In this document: positions 1-13,344 of the stretch, one piece after another
Numbering within the stretch: the first letter of the stretch is position 1
Layout: every line of letters starts with the position of its first letter
NCBI GenBank assembly: GCA_034096865.1
Contig: JAWQFJ010028307.1
Location: forward strand, 48,278-112,277
Origin: Theodoxus fluviatilis
Taxonomy: Eukaryota; Mollusca; Gastropoda; Cycloneritida; Neritidae
Length of the DNA stretch: 64,000 nucleotides
Reading direction: 5' to 3'
Translations under genes and position numbers: made by a program
The notes under the pieces: generated by a model
Seen by the model: the letters and a program-made list of their open reading frames with translations, nothing else
What the model was told of the DNA's origin: nothing
The model's database searches: none

Positions 1-77
1 CTGTTTAGTATGAGCCAATCAACTGCGGCTATCAGTTCCATAGTTTCATTGTTGCTAGGCACAGCAAGTGGTGCACT

Positions 78-153
78 CTAGTGTGAAGCATTACAGCGCC
101 TTCTGAGATACTCTAGCTGCTGCGCGACCTTGACAGGAAGTTGACCTCTGCCA
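78..153 (-). CDS. TFB2M: TFB2M exon 9, tentative last exon with stop
   Basis: After TTTCACCCAG the sequence continues in the phase required by exon 8, reading DGRGQLPVKVAQQLEYLRRR, then CNASH and a TAG at 80-78. The length and basic, helical character are reasonable for the TFB2M C terminus, but it is shorter than in vertebrates. A further exon left of the window cannot be excluded. No polyadenylation signal is visible in the 77 bases left. Confidence 0.45.
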
Positions 154-3100
154 CTGGGTGAAACGTCACCAAAGATTGTGTATGAATGATTTTTGACCCT
201 AATACTTTTATTAAGTCATTTCTTCAATCAAGAGTGATAAATTTGAGTGTAAACTAATATTGGGGATTCGTGTATTCAAAGAGGGCCTCCAAAACCCTAT
301 ACTTTTAATGATAATGGGCTTTTACAGTTATTAAATAAAACCAACCAATCAAAACTCTTGAGGCTGCTACATCGTAGCAGAGATGAAGCAGAGTGCAACA
401 GAACCCAGGGCAAGTTTTCTACCTACTCCATTTTTGGAATGATCCTCTGAGAGCGCCGAGGCAGAAGCTGACGGAGGAAGTCCACGAAGCTCGGAACTTC
501 TTCCCTGGGCAGCAGCTCGGCCAGATTTCGGCGTGGCACCAGTCTCACCAGGTACAGATGCTGCTCATCCACCTCCTCCAGCCTCTCCCCAGAACCCTGT
601 TATTGGTATCATCATCATCATCATCATCGTCGTCGTCACTGTCACAATCACCACCACCACCATCTTCATCAAAATTTCACATCTCTTTCAGAAGAATAAA
701 ATCAGATGCCTCCCTAATCAGCTGGGATCTGCAGTCAAGAAGCTATTGGAGTCTGACCTTACTGCAGCAGCTCGACCAGTCTCGCCAGTGACAGCTCCCC
801 AAGAATGGAAACTTCAGTGTAAAATCTTACCAATGAATCAAGCTGTTTGTCAGCATAGGACCATGCAGGGTGCAGATTATCAAAATGTATCAGTAAACTG
901 ATGTTTCACTAAATTCACTGTTGTTTACCACCTGGTAACTGAGAAGATAAGCTAACCCTTTCTTGCAAAGGCAAGAGTAACATGGCTGAAACAGCTCCAT
1001 GCCCCCCATCAGCGGGACCCCTGGCTGCAGGGTTTTCAGGGCCTGCTCCAGTAGCTCAGTCAGGGGCCTGCTCCAGTAGCTCAGTCAGGGGCGGCCCCTA
1101 GCAGCCAAAGAGATACCAGGGGGGCATCAGGACAGTCAGATCATTCAGATCCAACCATGCATTCTAATGACCCTGGACGATCAAGCCCAACCCATGCAAA
1201 ACAAAGACCTAATGCGGTAAGACCAAGGTGGGGTTTCTTTACCTCTCCCTCCCTTTGGGTCAAGGGTCAACACAGATCCCTTACATCTCCCTGCAAAATT
1301 CATAAAAGGTGAATGACTGGGGATATGAAGTCTTGCTTGCAGTCAAACCAACACCGGTGATGTGGGAAGTCATTGGCCTCTCATAGCCCACAAAGAATGA
1401 CAGACTGTTAAGCCTCATCAATCCACAGATTTTCCCATCCATCTTTAGCCCTCTGTTACGGTCCAGCCTTTGTTCCATTTTCTGTATTGTTTTAAACGAA
1501 CGCCATGTCGATGTTCGGCGGGAACAAGCTGAGCTTTGCACTCTGAGACCGGTTTGAATCGGCTGGGTTTTTTAATAATGCGTGACGCAACAATGATTTG
1601 ATTGACGGGAGGTGGTGGCGCATGGATAACTCTTGAGTCGAAGACGCGGAAATTTTATGTAATTTAGTTGGCTCTAAGAATGTCGTCATGAGCAGATGTA
1701 TGCCGAGCAGCTCCGTGTGAGACGAGGAGTCTACACGTTAAAGAAATTCTTCAATTCCTCCCCCGACCATCTGAAAGATTGTATTGAGAAGAACAGTGTC
1801 CTCTACAAATGAAAGTCCAGTTTTGCCGGATTATGACGCCGTCTCGCTTCATGAAAGTTTCGTCGTTCGGTTCTGAACGCTGGCTGGTGTTCAAACCTGT
1901 GTCCGCACATGTACGTGTGCGTGGGTGAACCCCACAGGTGTCTATGGCCTTTTTGATCCTCTCCTTTCGAGGTGTAGCCTTGAGAGAGAGAGTGTGTGCT
2001 TGTGATAGCCCATTTCTGAGTGGACATCGTTTTGGGCAGAAATTTCATCGTTGGAAGATTCTAGAACCATCTTCGCCCATCAGCGTGAACTTGTGAGTAA
2101 TCTGGATCAACGTTGGTTTTTTGGGTCAGTGGAAGTAATCCTCTACTTTTCAAGTCAGAGAGTAGACTGATAGAATTGATTGACATTTTTATTCATATTG
2201 CCTTGAATTTGATTTTATTCATGATTCAGTCTCATTAAGGCCAGGTTCAACCTCTAAAAACATCATTTTTCATCAAAATTACTCAAAATGAGTTTTTTCT
2301 ATAAAACTGATCTCTACCCATCCAACTACATATACTCCAAAGATCAAAGCTCAAACTTGACCGAAAAAGCGTTTTTAAATGCAATCTTTTCACTGGGGGT
2401 AAAAAAAAATAAACCTAATTAAATATGCATACATTTAAAAATCCATATCTCGCGATCTACTGCTCGGATTTCAATAATTTTTTCACCAAATTTCGCCAAA
2501 TCTGTTGCTTGTTTTGCCAATCCCAACAAGTAAAGTTGTACGAGAGCTTCAATTTCATTGGTTCTCTTAACTATAGGCTTTAGGGAGAGAGGGTCGTTTC
2601 AGCCAATCACAGCGAGGCTAACAGCCTACTCTCCTTGTGGCCTTCTTCCGCGTGCACATCGCCGCCTGAAACTTCGAAAGAAGAAAAATTCCTTGTTGGT
2701 GTTCTTCAAAGGGCCTGATTGCTGTGTTCCACCCCAAAAACTCTGCAGAGTGGTAAGTATTACTCTCACTAGTCTCAGTAGACCAAATGATCGTTTCTTT
2801 CGTTCATTCTTGAGAGAGAGGCACTCTGTTTACATCGATCGAGCATCGCTCGCGCTGATCTAAATCTAACGAGTTCAAGAACTTCACCACCGAAACGCAT
2901 GTGATCAACACGTTTGTAACCTTTTTATTGATTTTGATTTTGTACTGTAATGTGTCTTAGTATCAGTTGTTTACTTTGTACATGAAATCAAGTTTGTTGA
3001 GGCTTCATTTCAAGAGAAGAAGAAGCACATCAGGCATCCACAACAAGAACTAAGGAAGTCATACACTGAGTTGTTCACCTCAGAACCTCAGCTTATAAAC

Positions 3101-6100
3101 TAATGCAGTCTAGAATAGCATCCGTCTTATGCATACATGTGTTTTTTCTTTCCAGATGAAGAAATGAGTTCTACAGAGCCGTTAGGAGGTCCGCCACCAG
3201 CGAAAAAGAAGAAGCAGTACTATCGCCGAAAGAGAAAATTTTACGGAAACCAGCACACGAGAAGCAAGGAGGATCCAGCCCCTCCTCAGGATGTACGACA
3301 GACTGCCTCTTCACAGAAACTCAGTGCTGCAGCTGCCTCGACATCCAAGATTGCAACAGATGACTTGACTGGATACAGAGTGATTGACATTGCTATTCTT
3401 TGTGACTTTGTGAAGTCATTTCCTTGCAAAGACTGTGGAAGCAATGACTGCAGTGTGTCAGAAACAAGGTATGGTCTTTCTCTCACTCTCAAATTCACTT
3501 GCAACTCTTGCACAGCTGATTTTGAGTTGAAGAACAGCAAGAGGGACAACCTCAACACTCGCTTTGCATCATCATTGTTCAGCATAGGGTGCCACTACAG
3601 GCAGGGTCACAGGTTTTTGATGAACATGAACATGCCACCGCCAGTCAGCCTAGAGGCTTTTGGAAAAATCAGGAAGAAAATTGCCTCTGCCACTGCCACT
3701 GTAGCTGATTTGTCCATGTCCAAGGCAGCTAGTGAACTAGCGGATGGTTGTGAAGATGATAAAGTTGTGGTGTCATGTGATGGCACTTGGCAAAGGCGTG
3801 GGTTTTCAAGCAAGAATGGAGTGGCAACAGTGTTGTCGGTGAACCGAAGTGGCCCTGCCAAAGTAATAGACACTCATGTATCGAGCAACCATTGTGATGC
3901 CTGTGCCAAATCCACAAAGAAAAGAGAGGGTGAGGACTTGGCCAGGTGGCATGAGGGACACAAAGACAAATGTCAAAAGAATCACAATGGTTCTGCTGGG
4001 CAAATGGAGCCAGCAGGTATGTTGAAAATCTTTCAACGCTCACAATCCAAACATCATTTGAGGTATGTGGGCTATCTTGGAGATGGTGACTCCAAAAGTT
4101 TCACCACAGTGGCCAATGCAACCCCTCCAATATATAGAGATACAAAGATAGAGAAGCTGGAATGCTGTGGCCACGTGCAGAAGAGGATGGGGAGAAAACT
4201 CATGGATGCTGTGTCAGCAAACAAGAACAAGTCATTTACAGAGGGGAATAGGACATACAAGGGGATAGGAGGGGTAGGTAGACTGACACAGAAAGCCATC
4301 AAGAGAATTCAGGGGCACTATGGGGCAGCCATCAGAAAAAATGTTGGGGATGTAGACAGAATGAAAAAAGCTATCAAGGCAATTTGGAAGCATAGGGGTG
4401 GAGACTATTCTGACTGTGAGGACTCGTGTCCTGCCAAACAAGGGAATCTTGACAAAGCCAATGCCAATGTTCTCCCAGAGTTTGTAAGAAGAATCATTGA
4501 GCCAATCTTTGATGAACTGAGTAGTTCTGCATTGCTCTCAAAGTGTGCCCATGGGGGTACTCAGAACCCTAATGAAAGCTTCCACAGCTTGATCTGGGCA
4601 AGGTGTCCAAAACAAAAATTTGTTGGGAGAAATAGACTTGAAATAGCTGTGAATGAGGCTGCAATAGTCTACAATGAGGGAGAATGTGGAAGGCTGAAAG
4701 TGTTCAACATGCTGGGGCTAGCTGTTGGCAGATACATGGAAGAGGGGTTCAGATCTCTGGATTTGGGAAGGGTGAGGGCTTCGATTGTTCTCAGTACACC
4801 AAAAGCAAAGGCAAAGAGGAAGGAAACAAGGGCTGCTGCTGCTGCTGGGGGGGCAGGAGATGAGTCCTACAAATATGGAGGTGGTGACTGAGTATTTGTC
4901 AGGTATTCTCTCTGAATTCAATGCACCCAGCTGATGAGGGAAGTTCAGTCCATGTACATCCTTTCTTTAAACGCGTTTTTCTCAATTTGCAATTTTTCCG
5001 TGTGATTGCTGTCTTATTTTAAAGATTGCAAGGCCAGTTTTGCTTCAATTGCCTGCAAACTTTGCACAGAGGTGTAACATACATTCAAATATAACATGAA
5101 CCAAACTTATTGTGTGAAACATTTTTGCTATTTGTTTTTTAAAGGTAAAAAGGTAAAGTTTTGCTCTCTTGTGGCGTCAAATTGCATGACTGAATTTGTA
5201 AAATGCACAACTGTCTCAAAAAATGATCTATGTTTGATATCAGTGGTTTATCATAATTGTCAATGTATTATGCACTTGTAAATAAAATTTCATGTGAAAA
5301 TGTACCAAACTTCTTGAGTTATCCTTAAAATTATAATGTATCTATTTTTAGATTTTGGCGGCCATATTGGTCACATGACCCAACCAAATTGTGTAAAAAT
5401 CATTATATTGACCCCACACCACACATACTTCTGGTATATTTAGTTATCAAAATGATAAATGCTATAATGCAAAAGTTCATTTCAAAGGTTGAACCTCCCC
5501 TTAAAGAAAATCCTTAATGAATATTGTGTCACATCATGCGAGCATGAGAGAAAGTGAGTGAATTAATTATCCCGCCCTCCACGATTGATACCCCTAGACG
5601 CCCGAAGAAGAAAGAATTCGAGAATTGTGTGAGTGAGTGTGGAGGGAGGTGATACCCTCAGTTTGCATTTACATCTTCTGCAGAGCTGCAAATCTCTCCG
5701 TTCAAAATAAAACAAAAATTCCAATAAAAACCGCTGGCGCTGAACCTCCAGGTTTTGGCATATATTTTTTTTAAAGATCGGGTTCAAACCCGCAACCTCT
5801 TGAGAAAAGAGGGGGAAAAAACACACAAACACAAAAACACCAAAAACCAGGTCGGGTTCGAACCCACAACCTCTCGAAAAAAGAGAGAAAAAAAGAAGTT
5901 TCAGCGCAGAATCGAACCTGGTCACGCATGACCAAGAGTTCAACACTCTACCAACTGTGCCATTGGAGAACTATATGATTGAGTGTTTGTAAACCATTTA
6001 TAATGTTCTTTTCCGTAAACCCCCTAGGTTGGTATTTTGCACTGTAAATTGTAGAAAAATGGATGATAGTTCATGAAATTTGAGTGGTCTTGTACATTTT

Positions 6101-9100
6101 AGGATACAGTAGAGTCCATCTATATGTCGGCATGCATATATGTCGGAGTCCACTTATATGTCGGGAGACCCCCTTGGACGGAATCCATCCCTTCTTTGTA
6201 TGACTAAAAACTCAGGAAGCTATATGTTGGGTCTGATGACGGCAAGCACGCTTATATGGCGGGTCAGCTGAGACCAAGTGACAACTTTGACAACTAATCT
6301 ACCCACCACAGTGAGTGCAGCAACGCCGCGAGAGGGTGAGAGAAGTGTTTACAGGCTAGACTCTCTCACTCTCACAAGTGTAAGACAATCATTTCTTGCT
6401 CAAACTCTGCCAACATGTCCACACCAAAGGATCAACCTCTCTGTAGCTGACATGTTGAAAATGCTTGACAGAATAAAGTCCGGAGAACCAAGACAAAAAC
6501 TTGTTGCAGAGATGGGGATTTCGATGAGAACACTCGAGAGGATCATAGGAAATGAAGTGGAAATTCGTGACACCGCTGCCACCATCCCAGACAAGTCGCG
6601 AAAACGAAAACCGGCAAAAACGAGGATGTTGAGTCGACCCTTTGCTCGTGGTTATCGGCAGTTAGAAACAAAAAACAGACTGTCACAGGCCTGTTATTTT
6701 CAGTCTTTTGTCATTCATGTTGTTGTTTTGTCACAAGATGAGAGTGATACATGTATACATAATTGTACCCGCATGATTGTGTGATTGAGTTATGACGGAG
6801 TTGCTTCCCTTGACCCTGACCCCCCAACTTCACGTATATGTCGGGTCCGCTTATATGTCGGGTCAAACGGCTGGACAAACACCCGTCATATATCTGGACT
6901 CCACTGTACTCAAGTTGGAGCGGCCGCGCAGGTGGACAATTTTGACTGTAAAACTGTATTTTTTAAGCAAAGGCGATTTTTTTCTGGGGAGGATCAGGCT
7001 GCAAAATTCTCGCACTTTTGCCCAGCACAAAATATTGTACAATCCTGGCGTGGTTTATGTCCGGCAACTGGTTTTTGTTGACAGACCACGAACTGTTTGG
7101 TATTTCATACGGATCTAACCCACCAACGTCAATAATCTTCTCGTATTACCGCTTTTTTGCGTCTGCTGGTAGACGTTCAACATGAGAAGCCATTGTTTTG
7201 TGAAAGTAGGAAAAGATAACTCTGTTTGACTCGCATTTCACCATTCCATCAATTGACATCTCGGGGGGGGGGGTTTCGAGTTTACGACCTACATAAATCA
7301 CTTTCTTTTCAAACCTCGATTCTGAAAATTTGACACATTCAATCGGACCTAACTTCCAGTAAGTGTGCAAAATGTCAAGGAAATCTGTCCAGTAGTTTTT
7401 GAGAAATCAGCCGTTAAGTCGGGACAGAGAGACAGACATGCAGATAAAATTATGTCACGTTATTGATGACGTCACACATTTTGCATTTCGCCATTCCGTC
7501 AATTGACATATTAGGAAGGTGCTTTCGAGTTTACGACCTTAAAAAACCACTTTCTTTTCAAACCCCGATTCAGAAAATTTGATACATTCAATCCAGTAAG
7601 TGTGCAAAATGTCAAGGAAATCCGTCCAGTAGTTTTTTAGAAATCAGCGGTTAAGTCGGGACTGACAGATAGACACACACACACAGACAGATAAAGTCTG
7701 TAGGACCTCCAGTAAACCTGGAAGGATAAAGTACATAAGATTTACCTTCTTCTTCCTTTTCATTGGGATCTTAGGGTAGAAGCAATATGCAGGGAACTGT
7801 TCAAAAGAAGAACAGAGAGGCAATGATGAGATGGCTTTTGTTGACAGTGTCAACAATCAATAAATCTTTGTATATGACAAGAAATATTTCAACGTCTTCG
7901 GTTGATTAAAAAGCTATTACTACCAAGTACCATGCCTTCAACTTATGTTCAAGGGCAATATTGAAAAACACGAAATCTCAAAAAGTGCGTAAATTTTACA
8001 GTTTAAACCTGTTGATCTTGATTTTGCGGAGAATCATTTTTGTCTCCTCAGTTTGTTGCAAAACTGATCAAAAGATTACCTACCAAACTAAAACTTAATG
8101 TATTTATCAGTCACAAAGTGACAGATGTTAGCCGTTATTTGTGCTCATGGAAAAACAAAAAATCTGACAGTCTTCTCAGGTTTCTCTTCTCACCTTCTGC
8201 AAGAGTTGAATGTCAAAGAAGAGGTGGAGTGAAATGTAGAGTTTGTTGTAGAACAGCATCGATTTATTCTCATTTTGACAGGCAAGAATGCCCTGTAAAG
8301 AGATACATGGTTTATACGGACAAAATAGCTCTGCAAACAGGAAAGAGAAGTTTCAAAGGTCCCAAGAGAACAATAAAAAGCCCTACAGCCTTATGAGTTA
8401 TGTGATGTCATAGTATGGCAATAAAGGGCTTTAGTAGTGCAAGTTCCAGCAATGTCACCATCAGTGCTTACAACAGAGGATTGGGAATGTAAATTGCAAC
8501 TGCAAGCTCTGCATCATTAACACACGTGTACAGACAAGATATTTACTGTTATGCAAGTGCTGGAAAATTGGAATTAGTCAAAATTCTTGCAATGCAAGCT
8601 TCCACAACATACAAGACAGAACAGAATAAAAATGACTGCAGATTTGCTTCATTTCTATACCTTTCATAATCTTATGCTCCAGCTTTCAACACTAAAAATT
8701 ATCTCTGAATTCCTTTCTAAGTGCAGATTCAGGTGTTAACTATACTGCATGTATATCATCAAGGAGGAAGCTTCTTTGTGTGAAGTGATTTGTAGTGCAA
8801 TCCCATTTCCAATTACTCCACACATAAGAAACTTATCTTGCAAAACATCTGCTGTCAGAATGCTTCTCTTGCAATGTGGGAAAGGCAAGTTATTTCAGCA
8901 CTAATGACTTTAAAAAACAATGCAAAGGAAACCTCAGGAGCACATGATACTACACTGTAGCTAACCCTTACAGATGGGAAAGATTTTAGATACTGTAAAA
9001 GTTGGAATAGGCGCACCTGGGTATAAGCCGCACCCCCATAAAAATTTAAAAACCTGAAAAATCCATAAATTAGCCGCATTGGCATACAAGCCGCATGAAA

Positions 9101-10234
9101 ATCGAACATGTCAAAGGCAAAAGAAAGTAGCCCCAAACCACTGAGAAAAGCATCAAAAGCGAACAGAAACATCAAAACAGAACGTCAAAAGTCATGAGGT
9201 ACCATCAACGAAAGTTCGAAGCATCAAAACCGAACAGAAACATCAAAACAGAACGTCAAAAGTCATGAGGTACCAATTTCTTGAGCTGCAGCCCGATTGC
9301 CTTTCTCCACAGCTAAGTCTATGGCAGCTAACTTGAATGCAGCATCGTAGGCTTGTCTCCATGTTTTCAGCATGTTTTTTTTTTTTGGCAGTGTAGATCT
9401 ACGTTTTGCTTCTCTGTTATCGAAATGCGATCTGATCTATCAGTGTGCTGAGTGAGGTGTTGTCATGCGTCAAACTTCCAAAAAGAAGGTGAGTGAGCGA
9501 ATTCAGGTAAACACACCGCTGATTCAAGCATGATTATAGGCCAACACTGACGATCACACTGCCGGGAACTAGGTCAAACCCAAAAACACATCGCTGACTC
9601 TGGCGATGCAGAAAAAAGTCATACATTAGCCGCACCCGCTGATAAGCCGCATGAAAAAAAAGTAGCGGCTTATAGGCCAACTTTTACGGTAATGGGAGAG
9701 GGGTTCGGGAAAGACAGCAAAGCTGGCAGGCCACGCAAGCTGATGGGCCACACCATCTGATTGGTGTAAATAATTAAATAACCGTAAATCCCAACAAAAA
9801 TACTTATCTATTTATTTATTTACACCAATTAAATGCTGTGGCCAATCAGCTTGCGTGGCCCGCCAGCTTTGTTGTCTTTCCCATACCTTTCTCCTCAGAC
9901 AAGTCAATTAGTGTGGCCCATTATTGGAAGTGTTACCTAAAGATAAATGAAAAGATCTTCCAGTGACTACCTTATAAACCTTGGCCGACATGAAGAGGAA
10001 CCACTCTATCCTGCCCACACCAAAGAGTCCCTCAGACTGGGCAAAGTTGTAGACTAGGTAGTTCAGGAATCGGTTTTCCTTGGTGTACATCAAGGCACCA
10101 ACGCAGCTGACGGGTGGATCTTCCAAGAAGTAAACATGCTTAATCAGAGGTTTCTTGTTTGTTTGTTTATCATTTGTTTGTTTGTTTATCATTTGTTTGT
10201 TTTGGGGTTTCTGGGTTTTCATGTGTGTGTGTGC

Positions 10235-10287
<53 letters not shown>

Positions 10288-11820
10288 TGTGTGTGTATGT
10301 GTAGTGTATGAGTATAGGCAATATGTGGTAACATCTTTAAAATCAATGGCAAAATGTATGGTTTAGCATCTGAACATGTCAAGAACAAAAAAAGATAATA
10401 ATAATAAACAGCCATACATGTAGACTTGACGCCTTCCACATAATACAATCCACCACCATGACAAGACGCACAGGCCTATGTAGACCAACATGATAAATAG
10501 ATGTCCACCTTCATCTGCCCAAAGCTTCTCTGTATGTGTATCTATCCATTTAAGGGAAGCAGAAGTCAAAAACAAGACTCCCAAACCTGACATCCTGAGA
10601 GAAGAAAGAAGGAAAAAGACGTCAATCCTTTCATTTTTTATTTTTTTCTTCTCATTTATTCAACAATCCAAAAAGATATTAAAACTATGAAAACTAACAT
10701 CTGAACTTTTATTTTTCCTTGAATTTGCTTTCACATTCTGACAAATGTTAATTGTGAGGTAGTAAATACAATGTCCTGTCACAAAACACTATCACAATGT
10801 CCCATACTACCTGTCCCTATTTCTTGCTGTGGTTCCCATAGCAACACAGCTGTCAGCTAAACTTCAGATGATTTCTTTGACATTTCCCTCCCTAAAATCA
10901 TTGTTCTAAATATAGCAGTAAGTGATGACTTTCAAATGAGCTGCCTGCTCTGCCTGACAAGGTTGCTAAATTTAGAACAATTCGTCCGAGTGGCCAAACT
11001 GGAAAGCTATCTCACATTTTCCATACGCAGCAAGGCATGGCTTGAAAGTGGCAGGAAGACTGAAGTATTGCAAAATGGAACATTCACTATTCATTTTCAA
11101 AATGGGTTGTTAAACTGCAATCTGTACAATCTTTCTCTCAAGTAAAACATAGCTCTATCTCTGCCTGTTTTTAACATAAATATTTGTGGAATTTACCATC
11201 TGTCCATGAAGCAGTGGGGAGCGAACCAGCAACCTCCTGTTCCTTGTCCACAAACATGGCTCCTCCGGAGTGCAGGGAGAGGTTTCTCCGGTATAGCGAG
11301 AAGGGATCCCAGTGGAAGTACTGGAATCTCTCCTCACCCACTTCCTGGGCAATCTCCTGCAACAATGCAACCACCAAATGAAGAGTCCAGGTTGTGGCCC
11401 TATTTGGTGCAGAAATAAACCTCCTCCCCATTGCTTTATCACCAGGATACTACCACCCCCACCACATCACTACTGCCGTCACCACCACCACCACTATCAT
11501 CATCCTACAAAAAATCTTAGAAACAGCTCATTAAAAAAACACACCTAAAACTAGTAAAAGAGAATGCAGAAGATATTTGTTTTATAAACAGCTGAAACTC
11601 TAAAACAAAGTAAACATCTCCTTGCCTTAAACATACAGAGGCATACTGTTCAAAACTGTTGAATTGTGTTGAATTCCCTCCATGTTTATGAGAGAGGGTG
11701 GGTTGGTGGGTGGGTGGGTGGGTGGGGTGGGGTGGGGTGGGGTGGGGTGGGGTGGGGTGGGGTGGGGTGGGGTGGGGTGGGGTGGGGTGGTGGGTTGGTT
11801 GGCTGGCAGGCAGGCAGGCA

Positions 11821-11886
<66 letters not shown>

Positions 11887-11937
11887 TTGGTTGGGGTGGG
11901 GGGTCTGTTGTGTTTTTGTGAGTTTTTACATATATAG

Positions 11938-11988
<51 letters not shown>

Positions 11989-11991
11989 CGT

Positions 11992-12074
<83 letters not shown>

Positions 12075-13300
12075 GGGAGGTGAAAGGGTGCCAATATTAC
12101 TTTCTGTATGAAGTCATCTCAAACCATGCTAGTTACAAGGACTGAACAGAAGAGTTTTGAAATGCAAATGAAACTTTCTTGAAAAGAAGGAAGGAAGGAA
12201 GGAAGGAAGAAAGGACGGAAGGAAGGAAGGGAGGGAGGGAGGGAGGGAGGGAGGGAGGGAGGGAGGGAGGGAGGGAGGGAGGGAGGGAGGGAGGGAGGGA
12301 GGGAGGGAGGGAGGGAGGGAGGGAGGGAGGGAGGGAGGGGAGGGGAGGGGAGGGGAGGGGGAGGGAGGGGGGGAGGGGAGGGGAGGGAGGGAGGGAGGGA
12401 GGGAGGGAGGGAGGGAGGGAGGGAGGGAGGGAGGGAGGGAGGGAGGGAGGGAGGGAGGGAGGGAGGGAGGGAGGGAGGGAGGGAGGGAGGGAGGGAGGGA
12501 AGGAAGGAAGAAAGAGAAAAAAATGAAAAGAAAGAAAGAAATGGATGTCAAACTGGGCAGAGACTGCTTGGCTTACATCAAGGTAAGGCAAGAATTCCAT
12601 CCTGGCCTCAGCACCGACAAGTCTTGGGACTTTGAGCTTTAGGAAACATCTCGTCAGTACACCAGGCCCTGCAAGGAAAACAGGCACCAAATATGAATGT
12701 ACACAACACATCCAAGTGCTTTTTGTTTTGAGGACACAAAACACAATATCATACTCACACAATTTTCAGTCGAAGGTGAAAAGCAAATCAGTTTTAGAGT
12801 GAAAGGGGGGGGAAAAGCCAATGTTATAGATGCTCATGGAATCATCCACAATTGTGATCAAGAGACCAGAAAACTTCAGACCATTGAGATTTCAAGTCCT
12901 GCTCCAGTGACTCAGCTATATGCAGCCCAAAGAAGCGCGTGCCACTTGAAAACTGATAGGAAGTAATTAACCCTTTACATCGATCCAACCCAAGTTGCAT
13001 CTGAAACAAACAGTACCCTACTGAGAAATTGAAAACTTGTGAAAGGTGCAGTCATCAACTGTTTACGTCGACCATCACTTGAGACATCAGTTGTCCTACC
13101 TACACACACCCTACACACACGTTTTGACATAATGACAATAGCAATGTTTTTCTCCTTGGTGCATAGTCACTGTTCATTTCTCATCATGAGTCTGTTCGTC
13201 CAAGCAAGCTGGTAACAAAATTGACAGCAGCGATCCAGCTAGTTACTTCTCTTATAAGCTTTAGCATGTGTGTGTGTGAGTGTTTGTGTGTGTGTGTGTG

Positions 13301-13344
<44 letters not shown>

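Noticed and set aside
393..901. Plus-strand frames of 132 and 122 codons
   Set aside because: Low-complexity (ATC)n translation over the antisense of TFB2M exon 8.
5895..5970. Functional tRNA gene
   Set aside because: A and B boxes are present, but the acceptor and anticodon stems do not pair properly.
8855..9175. Minus frame following TTTTACAG, considered as a TFB2M exon
   Set aside because: It overlaps the terminal inverted repeat of the Tigger-like element. A better phase-matched exon was found at 8194-8292.
10363..10593. Membrane-protein-like minus frame of 76 codons with an acceptor-like start, considered as a TFB2M exon
   Set aside because: Its phase is incompatible with exon 4 (a stop would follow after eight codons), whereas joining exon 4 directly to exon 5 gives the family sequence.
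11627..12762. Proline/leucine-, histidine/threonine- and glycine/tryptophan-rich frames
   Set aside because: Translations of microsatellites.
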